NCBI GenBank assembly: GCA_019084405.1
Contig: JAHRFX010000002.1
Coordinates: 1 to 19,719, forward strand
Source: Methanobacterium sp.
Lineage (GTDB): Archaea > Methanobacteriota > Methanobacteria > Methanobacteriales > Methanobacteriaceae
Reading direction: 5' to 3'
Length of the DNA: 19,719 nucleotides
Part shown: one piece after another, positions 1-8,171 of the stretch
Layout of the letters: the number at the start of each line of letters is the position of its first letter
Position numbering within the stretch: position 1 is the stretch's first letter
Position numbers and translations under genes: made by a program
The notes under the pieces: model-generated
Seen by the model: the letters and a program-made list of their open reading frames with translations, nothing else
Databases searched by the model: none
What the model was told of the DNA's origin: nothing

Positions 1-38
<38 letters not shown>

Positions 39-185
39 TCCCTAATTTATGGTGGAAATTCATTTAAAGGTTAAAATAAGGAAATAAATAAATATCCACA
101 TAATACAATTAAAAAAGATAATAAATAGGATAGGATATTTAAATTAAATAATACTCGGATGAAATGTGTTAATATTATAAAGATT

Positions 186-494
186 TTATTTAGCTTCTAT
201 TTGCAAATCAACTTTTATTAACTCTTTTCGTGATCTTTTAGCCAATTCTGATAGGCCATTTACCACATTAGAAGGGAGAGTTCCAGCGTTTTCCTTGGCA
301 ATAATCTCAGATATGGCGCTGGATAAAACAAAAATAGCGTATTTATGCTCTGCTTTAGTTCTGTGAATATGATGAGGACTAATATTTAGAGAAATGTATT
401 CTTCACATTCACTTTTAATTTCATAACCTTTTTCCAGATATTTTAAAACATATACCAAAAATTGATGGAGTTGTATCATTTCATCCTTATACAT
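186..494 (-). CDS. UPF0058 family protein (small conserved archaeal protein)
   Basis: This encodes a soluble protein of about 102 residues beginning MYKDEMIQLHQFLVYVLKYL and containing the block SPHHIHRTKAEHKYAIFVLS. I recognise this pattern from the UPF0058 family of euryarchaea, whose function is unknown. The His-rich centre (HHIH, then KAEHK) is the most conserved-looking part. There is no signal peptide or membrane segment, and the protein should be mostly helical. A TTG at 503 would add three residues. I prefer the ATG at 494 because family members start at MYKDE/MHKDE and because GAGG lies nine bases upstream. The gene stands alone, divergent from hisD across 546 bp. The family call is sure; no role is proposed. 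Confidence 0.85.
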   Translation of the reverse strand: MYKDEMIQLHQFLVYVLKYLEKGYEIKSECEEYISLNISPHHIHRTKAEHKYAIFVLSSAISEIIAKENAGTLPSNVVNGLSELAKRSRKELIKVDLQIEAK

Positions 495-536
495 GGGTAC
501 CAACCTCTTCTCCTAAATAGAAATTAAATCCTATCG

Positions 537-546
537 TATATATATC
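537..546 (-). promoter_or_regulatory. Candidate TATA box of the UPF0058 gene
   Basis: The alternating TATATATA run lies about 43 bp upstream of the ATG at 494 on the minus strand. With archaeal spacing of about 25 bp this puts transcription start near 515, leaving room for the GGAGAAGAGG Shine-Dalgarno region. The call rests on position and composition only. Confidence 0.4.
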
Positions 547-662
547 TAAGTTTTGAATAATTAAAAATTAAAGCTCACAATTCTAAAATTTTTTTAAAGT
601 TATATTCTATACGGGGCTATCCATGCTTTATGTGAACACCATAAGATAAGTTTTTCTCTTAC

Positions 663-682
663 TAACTATACAGTAATAGTTA
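663..682. promoter_or_regulatory. Inverted repeat TAACTAT-N6-ATAGTTA, possible operator
   Basis: The perfect 7-bp arms at 663-669 and 676-682 are separated by six bases, giving a 20-bp dyad of typical operator size. It lies about 170 bp from the UPF0058 start and 370 bp from hisD, rather far for direct promoter control of either. AT-rich DNA yields such dyads by chance, so confidence is low. Confidence 0.25.
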
Positions 683-918
683 ATAATTAAAATTCGATTC
701 TTTAATTCTTAAAAAAAATAAATGGAGTTTTAATTTTTCTCCAATAGCTAATTAAATTCATATTAATTAATTATAACAAATATATACTATTAAAAATGAT
801 TTAAATTAATTAATTTATTTGAAAAATTAAAAAATCAGGATTTAATGTAAGAAAAATAATATTATAACTAACCTGTGTCAAGATTTAATATCAATATAAT
901 TTCCGAACCATGATAAGT

Positions 919-930
919 CGTATATAAATA
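919..930 (+). promoter_or_regulatory. Candidate TATA box for hisD
   Basis: CGTATATAAATA is close to the archaeal TATA consensus and would place transcription start near 950, giving hisD a leader of about 100 bases. The leader ends in GAGGGG just before the ATG. No attenuator-like leader peptide rich in His codons was seen. Confidence 0.4.
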
Positions 931-1049
931 AGTAATACGAAAAATTAGTTCAAGATTTTGTTTAGAAAAAAATCCAAATCTATTCCTGATTAATATTATA
1001 AAAACTAAAAAAAAATAATCAATATTAAATAACTATCTGAGGGGATTAA

Positions 1050-2327
1050 ATGGAGATTGTAGAATTTAAAAAAGAAAAAATCAGAGAGCTGGTGAAAAGA
1101 TCCCAAATAGATGTTAATCATATCATAAATGATGTTCAATCCATAATCAATAAGGTTCAATCTGGAGGAGACCTTGCTCTAGAGTATTACACCAGTAAAT
1201 TTGATAAGGTAGATCTAAAAAATTTCAAGGTCTCTAAAAAAGAGATAGATCACAGTTACTATAATTTAGACCCTGAAATTATTGAATCATTGAAAAAAGC
1301 AGCCCGGAACATAAAAAAATTCCACCAGGCGCAGGTACCATCAGAATGGTCCATGGAAGTGGATTCTGGAATTAAAGCCGGTCAGATAATAAGGCCTATT
1401 GAAAGTGCAGGGTGTTATATACCTGGTGGAAGAGCAGTTTATCCCTCCACCATATTAATGACCGTTATTCCTGCTAAAATAGCCGGTGTAAAAAGAATAG
1501 TTTGCTGTACGCCACCTCAGTCAGATGGTACTGTAAGTGATGCCGTGCTGGTTGCCGCTGATATAGCTGGGGCAGATGAAATATATAAAGTAGGGGGTGC
1601 CCAAGCCATTGCTGCTCTGGCCTATGGAACAGGAAGTATTAAACCTGTGGATAAAATTGTGGGCCCGGGAAATATTTTTGTAACAGCCGCCAAGAAGCTG
1701 GTATATGGTGAAGTTGATATTGATTTTCCAGCGGGTCCTTCTGAAGTATTAATTATAGCTGATGAATATTCAAATCCAGAATATATTACTTATGATCTTC
1801 TGGCCCAGGCAGAACACGATCCTAACTCTTCCTGTGTACTGGTAACTACCAATAGCAGCCTGGCTAAAAATATACAGGAAATGGTTCACACAAATATTAA
1901 ATACATGGAAAGAAGCAATATAATAGAAGAATCTCTGGAAAAATATGGGAAAATAATTATTACCAATTCCCTGGAAGAATCTATCTATTTTTCCAATGAA
2001 TACGCCCCGGAACACCTGATTATAATGACCGAAAATCCAGAGAGTGTTTTAACTGAGATTAATAATGCAGGGTCTATATTTTTAGGTGAACTAACACCAG
2101 TTGCTGCAGGCGATTATGGTTCTGGAACCAACCATGTTTTACCCACTGCTGGATGTGCGAAAATGTATTCGGGTCTTTCTACAGAATCTTTCATCAAAAA
2201 ACCAACGGTGCAAAGATTGAGCCCGAAAGGATTAAATAGCCTGAAAGATGTGGTTGTACCATTAGCCGAATATGAAGGCCTTTATGCTCACTCTGAATCT
2301 TTTAAAAGAAGATTGAATAAAAAATAA
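1050..2327 (+). CDS. hisD: Histidinol dehydrogenase
   Basis: This cytosolic zinc enzyme performs the last two steps of histidine synthesis, oxidising L-histidinol through the aldehyde to L-histidine with two NAD+. At 425 residues it is full length for HisD. Visible family features include VGPGNIFVTAAKK (about 204-216) followed by FPAGPSEVLI, and the likely zinc ligands Q253 and H256 in LLAQAEHDP, D355 in AAGDYGSGTNH, and H414 in LYAHSESF. The catalytic Glu-His pair is E321-H322 in EYAPEH. The start is supported by GAGGGG six bases upstream of the ATG. It is transcribed in the same direction as aspS with a 73-bp gap holding a T-rich tract, so the two may be separate units. No other his genes are adjacent. 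Identification is firm. Confidence 0.97.
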   Translation: MEIVEFKKEKIRELVKRSQIDVNHIINDVQSIINKVQSGGDLALEYYTSKFDKVDLKNFKVSKKEIDHSYYNLDPEIIESLKKAARNIKKFHQAQVPSEWSMEVDSGIKAGQIIRPIESAGCYIPGGRAVYPSTILMTVIPAKIAGVKRIVCCTPPQSDGTVSDAVLVAADIAGADEIYKVGGAQAIAALAYGTGSIKPVDKIVGPGNIFVTAAKKLVYGEVDIDFPAGPSEVLIIADEYSNPEYITYDLLAQAEHDPNSSCVLVTTNSSLAKNIQEMVHTNIKYMERSNIIEESLEKYGKIIITNSLEESIYFSNEYAPEHLIIMTENPESVLTEINNAGSIFLGELTPVAAGDYGSGTNHVLPTAGCAKMYSGLSTESFIKKPTVQRLSPKGLNSLKDVVVPLAEYEGLYAHSESFKRRLNKK

Positions 2328-2330
2328 TTC

Positions 2331-2345
2331 AGAGTTTTTTTATTT
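2331..2345 (+). terminator. U-rich terminator-like tract after hisD
   Basis: A T7 run followed by ATTTT begins a few bases after the hisD stop, with no hairpin. Archaeal RNA polymerase terminates at such oligo-T tracts. Partial read-through into aspS is possible. Confidence 0.4.
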
Positions 2346-2400
2346 TAAATAATTAGCTTTATTAATTAAAAATGAAATCAAAGGATTGAGGTGAATAACA

Positions 2401-3717
2401 TTGATAAACTCATTAGATTGGAGAAGAACCCATTATTCCCGTGATGTGAACCCTGAAATGAATGGACAGGAAATAACGGTAATGGGATGGACTCATGAAA
2501 TAAGAGATTTAGGTGGAATAATATTCGTATTATTAAGAGATCGAGACGGGACCATACAAATCACTGCACCCAGCAAAAAAATTGAAAAAGAAATCTTTGA
2601 AGATTTAAGAAAGATTAAAAAAGAATCCGTTATTGCAGTAAAAGGAACTGTACAGGAGTCACCTAAAGCACCAGGTGGCGTGGAACTCATACCCATCTCT
2701 TTAAATCTTTTAAATGAATCTAAACAGCCTTTACCTTTGGATCCCACCGAAAAGGTAAGGGCCGAAATAGATACCCGTCTTGATTCCCGATTCTTAGACA
2801 TACGTAAACCAGCAGTTAGTGCCATATTTAAGATTAAAAGCAGGATGTTGCATTCCATACGAGTTTTCCTGGAACAAAATGAATTTTTAGAAATCAATAC
2901 TCCTAAATTAGTGGCATCTGCAACAGAAGGAGGTACTGAACTTTTTCCCATTACTTACTTTGAAAGAGAGGCCTTTTTAGGTCAAAGCCCCCAGCTGTAT
3001 AAACAAATAATGATGTCTGCTGGTTTTGATCGAGTTTATGAAATTGCCCCTATATTCCGGGCTGAAGAGCATGATACTCTAAGACACCTCAATGAAGTAA
3101 TATCCATTGATATCGAAGCTTCTTTTATGAATCATGAAGATGTAATGGATATTCTGGAAAAACTGGTAGTTCAATCCATAACTGATGTTAAAACCCATTG
3201 CCAGGACGATCTAGATGTTTTAGGGCGTGAAATGGAAATTCCTTCTGCTCCATTTGAAAGGGTAAGTTATGATGATATGGTGGATATGGTCAATTCCCAG
3301 GGGGTGGCTCTGGAGCATGGCGAAGACATGTCCCGGGCATCTGAAAAGGCCATGGGTGAAATTATGGAAGGATACTATTTCATAACTGATTGGCCCACTG
3401 CCATTAAGCCGTTCTATGTGATGCCTGATGAAAAAAATCCTGAAACAAGTTTTGCTTTTGATTTGATGTATAAGGATCTTGAAATTTCATCAGGGGCCAT
3501 GCGAGTGCATAAACATGATTTACTGGTGGAGAGAATAAAAAATCAGGGATTAAATCCCACTTCATTTGAAAAATACCTGGCTGCATTCGAATATGGAATG
3601 CCCCCGCATGCAGGATGGGGTTTAGGTGCAGAAAGATTCAATATGACCCTGACTGGTGTAAATAATATTAGAGAAACTGTTCTATTCCCCAGAGATAGGC
3701 GCAGATTGACTCCTTAA
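2401..3717 (+). CDS. aspS: Aspartyl-tRNA synthetase, predicted non-discriminating (Asp/Asn)
   Basis: This is a class IIb synthetase of archaeal length (438 residues). An N-terminal OB-fold anticodon domain (about 10-115, with GWTHEIRDLGGI) precedes the catalytic core. Motif 2 is visible as YEIAPIFRAEEHDTLRHLNE and motif 3 as GLGAERFNMTL; the protein ends in the typical LFPRDRRRLTP. Aligned by eye with the Thermococcus enzyme, whose W26 and K85 enforce tRNA-Asp specificity, this protein has H32 (GWTHE) and P91 (SPKAP). His/Pro is the published signature of the non-discriminating form, which also charges tRNA-Asn with Asp for GatCAB to amidate. The start is TTG, supported by GAGGTGA seven bases upstream; the next Met is residue 20 and would cut the OB fold. 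The family is certain; the relaxed specificity is an inference from two residues. Confidence 0.97.
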   Translation: MINSLDWRRTHYSRDVNPEMNGQEITVMGWTHEIRDLGGIIFVLLRDRDGTIQITAPSKKIEKEIFEDLRKIKKESVIAVKGTVQESPKAPGGVELIPISLNLLNESKQPLPLDPTEKVRAEIDTRLDSRFLDIRKPAVSAIFKIKSRMLHSIRVFLEQNEFLEINTPKLVASATEGGTELFPITYFEREAFLGQSPQLYKQIMMSAGFDRVYEIAPIFRAEEHDTLRHLNEVISIDIEASFMNHEDVMDILEKLVVQSITDVKTHCQDDLDVLGREMEIPSAPFERVSYDDMVDMVNSQGVALEHGEDMSRASEKAMGEIMEGYYFITDWPTAIKPFYVMPDEKNPETSFAFDLMYKDLEISSGAMRVHKHDLLVERIKNQGLNPTSFEKYLAAFEYGMPPHAGWGLGAERFNMTLTGVNNIRETVLFPRDRRRLTP

Positions 3718-4066
3718 ATCCTGCAAAAACCCCCTCGGGGAAATACTTTTTTTTCAATTTTTTTTATCATTAATTAAAATCACCTGAAACTTTGTGGTCG
3801 AAAAAACTCTAAAAATTATAACATTCTTATATAATTCTTGACATGATTTCCTTTTAGCTTTTTTAAGGCCGATGTTTTTAATTTAAAAAAAGCTTTGTAA
3901 AACTATATCCGGCTCCCAGATTATTTTAAAATTTCAGATATTTAGATTTAATAAAATGTAAAGAATTATATGAAAAAAATATAAAGCAGTAGGTTGTTAA
4001 TTCTATAAAGGAAATTTTAAGATATTAATATAATTTGCCTGATTGTAATTAACAAAAAGTGATATA
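3718..4066. other. 349-bp non-coding region between aspS and cbiC
   Basis: The left end holds the aspS terminator. The middle has a weak AT hairpin, AGCTTTTTT at 3856-3864 against AAAAAAGCT at 3886-3894. The right end holds a TATA-like TTAATATAA near 4025-4033, 34 bp before cbiC. I looked for a cobalamin riboswitch because cbiC follows and saw no B12-box-like core. No gene is supported. Confidence 0.55.
3728..3765 (+). terminator. Terminator of aspS
   Basis: A small GC element, CCCCCTCGGGG at 3730-3740, is followed by two T8 runs at 3747-3754 and 3758-3765. The GC stem is short and at best weak. The paired oligo-T tracts are the stronger archaeal termination signal. Confidence 0.6.
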
Positions 4067-4696
4067 ATGTTTATGGGTGCATCCACTAAACAGGGCCAGG
4101 ATATTGCCCTGAAAAGCAGAGAAATAGTAAGATCGTTGATAAGTGATAAAATAGACCACTTATCTACTGAAGAAAAATCTATTGTAGAGAGAATAGTCCA
4201 CTCCACCGCTGATGTGGAATATGCAGAACTTTGTCACATAAGTTCTGGTTTTGTGGAATGCAGCATAGAATCCATTAAAAGTGGCAAAGACATTCTAACT
4301 GATATAAATATGGTACGTGCCGGGATAAATAAGTATTCCGGAGAAGTTAAATGTTTTATTAACCATCCTGAAACTATTAAAATGGCCAAAAAAGAAGGTA
4401 TTACACGGGCGGCGGCGGCTATCGGGTATGCTGCAGAATATGGATTTAAAGGAATAGTTGTCATTGGTAATGCACCTACTGCACTTTATAAAGTGATTGA
4501 ATTGGTTGAAGAAGGAATAATGGATATTGAATCTGTTGTTGGAGTTCCAGTAGGCTTTGTTGGTGCTGCTGAGTCTAAAGATGCTTTAGAAGATACTCAA
4601 ATTCCCTATATTATTACTAAAGGACCTAAAGGAGGAACACCTGTAGCCGTAGCTGCAGTGAATTCTTTAATACAGTTAAGTAAGGATAATTTATAA
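4067..4696 (+). CDS. cbiC: Cobalt-precorrin-8 methylmutase
   Basis: This enzyme moves the C-11 methyl group to C-12 in cobalt-precorrin-8 to give cobyrinate, a late step of corrin-ring formation in cobalamin synthesis. The 209-residue length matches CbiC/CobH. The active-site His of the family is visible as H45 in RIVHSTADVEY, followed by the typical GFVE..., DINMVRAGI and VVIGNAPTAL blocks and the C-terminal KGPKGGTPVAVAAVN. Methanogens need corrinoids for methyl transfer. Two starts are possible, 4067 and 4073 (third residue); the GTGAT at 4059-4063 is better spaced for 4073. The stop lies 12 bp before hemL, whose Shine-Dalgarno overlaps the cbiC end, so the two form a tetrapyrrole operon. 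Confidence 0.93.
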   Translation: MFMGASTKQGQDIALKSREIVRSLISDKIDHLSTEEKSIVERIVHSTADVEYAELCHISSGFVECSIESIKSGKDILTDINMVRAGINKYSGEVKCFINHPETIKMAKKEGITRAAAAIGYAAEYGFKGIVVIGNAPTALYKVIELVEEGIMDIESVVGVPVGFVGAAESKDALEDTQIPYIITKGPKGGTPVAVAAVNSLIQLSKDNL

Positions 4697-4708
4697 GGAG
4701 GAACCCTG

Positions 4709-5971
4709 ATGAAGTCTGAAAATTTATTTAATGAGTCACGAAATTTTTTACCAGGAGGTGTTAGTTCTCCGGTAAGGGCCTTTCAACCTTACCCCTTTTT
4801 TGCCGAAAAAGGTAGAGGATCCCGGTTATGGGATGTGGATGGAAAAGAGTACATTGACTACTGTCTGGGATATGGGCCTCTGATTTTAGGCCATAGTCCT
4901 GAAAAGATAATAAATGCCGTTTACAGTCAGATGCAAAAAGGTACCACTTACGGGGTTCCCACAAAAAAGGAAATTGATTTAGCCCGGATGGTGGTTAATA
5001 AGGTGCCATGTGCCGACATGGTAAGATTTGTGAATTCAGGTACAGAAGCTACCATGAGTGCTATTCGATTAGGAAGGGCATTTACCGGTAAAAATAAGAT
5101 TGTTAAATTTGAAGGATCATATCACGGTGCTCATGATTATGTTCTGGTAAAATCAGGATCAGGAGCAGCATGTTTACCAGATTCACCAGGTGTTCCAGAA
5201 GATACTACTAAAAATACTTTATCTGCCCCATTTAATAATGAAGAATATGTGAGTGAGTTAATTGCCAGTGAGGGCTCAGATATTGCCGCCATCATCATGG
5301 AGCCTGTGATGGCCAATATTGGTTGCATAGAACCTCACAAAGGATATTTAAAATTTTTAAGAGAAATCACTGCTGAAAATGATATACTTCTTATCTTTGA
5401 TGAAGTTATCACTGGTTTCAGGCTTTCGGAGGGAGGGGCTCAGGAATATTATGGGATAATTCCTGATTTAGTTACCATGGGTAAAATAATTGGTGGTGGT
5501 TTCCCTATGGGGGCTTTTGCTGGATCTAGAGAGATAATGGAATTTATTTCTCCCTGTGGAAGTGTGTATCAGGCCGGTACATTTAATGGTAATCCTATTT
5601 CAATTACTGCTGGTTTGAATACTTTAAAAGAGTTAGATAGTTCTTTTTACAGGGAATTGAATGATAAAGGTAATTATTTGCGTGATGGAATTCAGGCTAT
5701 GCTGGATGATAATAATCTGGACTTTAATCTGGTAGGTTTAGGATCCATGTTTCAGATATACTTTAGTTCTAAGAAAGTTCATAATTACCAGGACGCTAAA
5801 AAGTCAGATACTGAAAAATTCAGTGTTTATTTCAATAATCTGCTCTTAAATGGGGTTTTTATTCCTCCTTCTCAGTTTGAGTGTTGTTTCCTATCCCAAG
5901 CTCACCAAAAAGAAGATCTGGATGAAACACTAGAAAAGATGGAATCCGCACTGAAAATAGTTGTGGATTAA
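4709..5971 (+). CDS. hemL: Glutamate-1-semialdehyde 2,1-aminomutase
   Basis: This PLP enzyme converts glutamate-1-semialdehyde to 5-aminolevulinate, the last step of the C5 pathway that feeds all tetrapyrroles (siroheme, cobalamin, F430). At 420 residues it is full length. Visible motifs are LPGGVSSPVR near the N-terminus, the phosphate-binding SGTEATMSAIRL (110-121), FEGSYHGAHD (134-143), the PLP-ring Asp in DEVITGFR (231-238), and the Schiff-base lysine K259 in MGKIIGGGFPMGAF. A strong GGAGG six bases before the ATG fixes the start. It follows cbiC closely and presumably shares its promoter. The reading frame is intact, so the identification is firm. Confidence 0.97.
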   Translation: MKSENLFNESRNFLPGGVSSPVRAFQPYPFFAEKGRGSRLWDVDGKEYIDYCLGYGPLILGHSPEKIINAVYSQMQKGTTYGVPTKKEIDLARMVVNKVPCADMVRFVNSGTEATMSAIRLGRAFTGKNKIVKFEGSYHGAHDYVLVKSGSGAACLPDSPGVPEDTTKNTLSAPFNNEEYVSELIASEGSDIAAIIMEPVMANIGCIEPHKGYLKFLREITAENDILLIFDEVITGFRLSEGGAQEYYGIIPDLVTMGKIIGGGFPMGAFAGSREIMEFISPCGSVYQAGTFNGNPISITAGLNTLKELDSSFYRELNDKGNYLRDGIQAMLDDNNLDFNLVGLGSMFQIYFSSKKVHNYQDAKKSDTEKFSVYFNNLLLNGVFIPPSQFECCFLSQAHQKEDLDETLEKMESALKIVVD

Positions 5972-6137
5972 TATTATATCCATTTATTTTATTTTATTTT
6001 TTACGGCAGTAATAAATTAAATATATTTTTTTTATATCAGCAGATATTGAATTTTCTACACGGATAATTAAATTAAATAAAATAGATATTTGAGCAAATT
6101 TTAAAAAAAAAGGGTTTATTTAATTTTTTAATGAATT
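5972..6137. terminator. Convergent U-rich termination region between hemL and the zinc-ribbon gene
   Basis: This 166-bp gap between converging genes has runs of TTTTA on the plus strand just after hemL (about 5980-6001). A further A-rich stretch at about 6103-6111 reads as oligo-T for the leftward gene. No hairpin of note and no gene were seen. Confidence 0.4.
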
Positions 6138-6857
6138 CTAAGTCCATATCCAGATAAAGAACAGATATATGAACCCCAGTATAATTAAAAATATTATAAA
6201 TAGGGATATTAAACGAATAAAATTTAGATTTACCCCCACGTAGTCATTATCCCACTTTTTAATTAAGTCCTGGCCTTTAACTGAACTTTTTCCACTCCAT
6301 GATCTTGAGCTATGGATATTTTGTCTTTTATTTTTAATATGACTCATTAATTTAGCTTCTTCAGTCATAATAGTGTCGATTAAGTCTTCCTCATCATACA
6401 AATCAGTATTTTCCTGTTCAATGATGTCCTTTATTAACCTTTTCTGATCCTGTACATCATTTTGAATATTTTTTTGGGCTATTCCCTCCCATAAATGCCA
6501 TTTTCCTTCCTGGATTTCATTTAAAAGCTCTTCCTGAATTTCAACTTTTTTGGATAGCTCTTCAAATAATTTTTTCCGTTTTTCAGCCTTATTCTTTAGA
6601 TTAGAAATAAGTTTATTAATTTCTTCGGATTCTAAAGGACCAGAATCAGTTTCATCCTGACCGAAATTACTGAATTCCCCCCTATCAGCATAGTAAAACA
6701 ATTGACCCCCACATTCACAAAAATCAAAATCAGATGGGGATTCCCCTTGCTGAAGCTGGTAATACCCATTACAGTCTTCACAAACTAAATATCCACCAGC
6801 CGATATTTCATGCCCTTTATAATTTGATAGAATTTGGTTTATCTCATTTGAGACCAC
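6138..6857 (-). CDS. Zinc-ribbon, coiled-coil, C-terminally membrane-anchored protein of unknown function
   Basis: This 239-residue protein has three visible parts. The N-terminus carries a zinc ribbon built from C26-x2-C29 and C47-x-C49 (GGYLVCEDCNGYY, then DFCECGGQL). The middle (about 80-180) is highly charged, rich in Lys, Glu and Gln, and looks helical or coiled coil. The C-terminus has one strongly hydrophobic helix (about 210-236). With no signal peptide, this predicts a tail-anchored protein with the ribbon in the cytosol. The start is GTG at 6857, preceded by a G6 Shine-Dalgarno-like run; no nearby ATG keeps the ribbon. It is followed in the same direction by the DUF4012-like gene's 3' side neighbour region but has its own 185-bp upstream gap. 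I recognise similar ribbon-plus-membrane proteins in Methanobacteria but know no function. Confidence 0.8.
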   Translation of the reverse strand: MVSNEINQILSNYKGHEISAGGYLVCEDCNGYYQLQQGESPSDFDFCECGGQLFYYADRGEFSNFGQDETDSGPLESEEINKLISNLKNKAEKRKKLFEELSKKVEIQEELLNEIQEGKWHLWEGIAQKNIQNDVQDQKRLIKDIIEQENTDLYDEEDLIDTIMTEEAKLMSHIKNKRQNIHSSRSWSGKSSVKGQDLIKKWDNDYVGVNLNFIRLISLFIIFLIILGFIYLFFIWIWT

Positions 6858-7042
6858 AAAAATCCCCCCAAGGCCCCTTTAACAGGTAAATGCATGTGTA
6901 AACATTTCCCTTTAAAATCACAATATTATTTAGTTTTATAATCTATTAGATAATATTATATTTTTACTATTAATAATTAACTATATTCTATTGAAATATA
7001 TGATTTATATTAAAAAAAGAGAATTAGTAAAAAAAAGAAAAA

Positions 7043-7753
7043 TTAAATATTTTTAGGGTCCAGTCCTGTGGAAATTAAGAACTGAATAAATGCACCCTGG
7101 GGAACAACAATTATGTTTCCCTGAGCATACTGGGTAATTCCCACATGAACCAGTGTTAAATATTTACTTTCATCATTGGCCGTACTGGCTACCGCTTTCA
7201 TTAGGGATTCCAGGACAGCTCCCCTTGATGCCCCTGCAGATTGAGATTCACGTAAAAAAGTTAGAGAATCTCCGGATACCTCTCCATAACCAGGTATAAT
7301 AACCGGACCGGCTACATTTAAAAAGCTATCAACAGCGTCAGGTGTCATCATAACCACAATATCTGTTTTTTCACCCGTGTTGGCTTCCACAATTTCTTGA
7401 GCTAATTTTGCGCCTTTTTCTACATCTGCGTCCCAGAGTGAATCATGAAGTAAATGTTTATCCAAACCCATGCTTCTCAATTCAGGAGGAGGTGTAGCTG
7501 TGGGGTGAGCCATCTGGAAGGGATAAACCGAAATTACATTAGTGATATCTCCTTCATTCAGAGTAAGTACAAATGCCATGTCCACCGCTCCAGGGCCTGG
7601 TCGGGGTTCTCCCGGGTCAACCGCTAAAAGAAGTATTTTAGTTTCGCCCTTAGTCACATCGTATGTACTTGAAGCATACGCTTGAAAAGCCAATATAGAA
7701 AGACCTACTATGGCCAAAAATAAAAATATTATTACAAAATCCTTTTTTTCCAT
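7043..7753 (-). CDS. DUF4012/LytR-CpsA-Psr-like secreted protein
   Basis: This 236-residue protein starts with a Lys-rich tip and one hydrophobic helix (about 6-26), predicting an extracytoplasmic domain held by an uncleaved anchor or released after signal cleavage. The segment ETKILLLAVDPGEPRPGPGA followed by VDMAFVLTLN matches the opening of DUF4012/LCP domains, where bacterial LCP enzymes read LLLGvDsR...rsDtmml. The Arg found after this strand in bacterial LCP phosphotransferases (PRD type motif) is not visible here, where the sequence reads ISVYPFQMAH. Either the archaeal version works differently or it is not a transferase. AAGGTTAT lies just upstream of the ATG. The family call is from memory of sequence pattern; a cell-envelope role is inference. 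Confidence 0.7.
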   Translation of the reverse strand: MEKKDFVIIFLFLAIVGLSILAFQAYASSTYDVTKGETKILLLAVDPGEPRPGPGAVDMAFVLTLNEGDITNVISVYPFQMAHPTATPPPELRSMGLDKHLLHDSLWDADVEKGAKLAQEIVEANTGEKTDIVVMMTPDAVDSFLNVAGPVIIPGYGEVSGDSLTFLRESQSAGASRGAVLESLMKAVASTANDESKYLTLVHVGITQYAQGNIIVVPQGAFIQFLISTGLDPKNI

Positions 7754-8162
7754 ACTATAACCTTATTTTTCATTAATTTTAAAAATTTGTTAGAGTTCAT
7801 TATTGCATTCAATAGTAGTAACTGCAATAACGTATAATAAGCTAATTTAATATTAATTTAAATAATTTTAATATTAATTAGGTAATCCTAAATCAGATAT
7901 ATATTAAATGTTCTTATTAATATATAAACTTATAATTTACCTACCAATTTGAAAATGATAAGATAGTTAGGAAAATTAAATAAAATACGAAATATCTAAA
8001 AACCACCGGGTTTTAGAAGATCTAAATTCGAAGACAACTAATATATTAATATTGATACAAATATTTTAAAAATCATATTTAAGGTTAAAATTTTAAATTT
8101 TATAAAAAAATAAGTAAAAATGTAGATTTATACTAAAATTAAATAAATAATAATTAATTAAA
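7754..8162. other. 409-bp divergent non-coding region between the DUF4012-like gene and mtxX
   Basis: The region contains a TATA-like element and a perfect inverted repeat in front of the leftward gene, then more than 250 bp of very AT-rich sequence before mtxX. The only GC-richer patch is around 8001-8035. No ORF with coding character and no tRNA-like structure were found. Confidence 0.55.
7800..7841 (-). promoter_or_regulatory. TATA box plus inverted repeat TTATTGCA-N15-TGCAATAA (candidate operator)
   Basis: Perfect 8-bp arms lie at 7800-7807 and 7823-7830 with a 15-bp spacer. Read on the minus strand, a TATA-like CTTATTATACG (7831-7841) sits directly upstream of the repeat. The dyad therefore covers the stretch between TATA box and expected transcription start of the DUF4012-like gene, the usual place for a repressor. 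The start codon at 7753 lies about 47 bp further on. Confidence 0.45.
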
Positions 8163-8171
8163 GTGAATTTA

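Larger units (their letters stand above)
504..1049. other. 546-bp non-coding divergent region between UPF0058 gene and hisD
   Basis: This is very AT-rich and has no convincing gene on either strand. It holds a TATA-like run near 537-546 serving the leftward UPF0058 gene, one near 919-930 serving hisD, and a perfect 7-bp inverted repeat at 663-682. I saw no tRNA-like T-loop (GGTTCGAATCC type) and no structured RNA. It is long for a genome this compact, so an unrecognised small RNA is possible, but nothing seen supports one. Confidence 0.6.

Noticed and set aside
504..1049. Hidden tRNA or other RNA gene in the long gap before hisD
   Set aside because: Neither strand shows a T-loop or acceptor-stem pattern, and no GC-rich patch stands out as structured RNA would in such AT-rich DNA.
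2493..2951. 152-codon open frame on the minus strand inside aspS
   Set aside because: It lies wholly antisense to an intact synthetase gene, has no recognisable protein pattern and no Shine-Dalgarno or promoter of its own.
3856..3894. AT hairpin AGCTTTTTT/AAAAAAGCT as terminator or small RNA
   Set aside because: The arms are almost all A and T with a 21-base loop; such pairings are expected by chance in this AT-rich gap, and the aspS terminator is already explained upstream.
3718..4066. Cobalamin riboswitch upstream of cbiC
   Set aside because: No B12-box-like core or multi-stem architecture was visible, and such riboswitches are essentially a bacterial feature.
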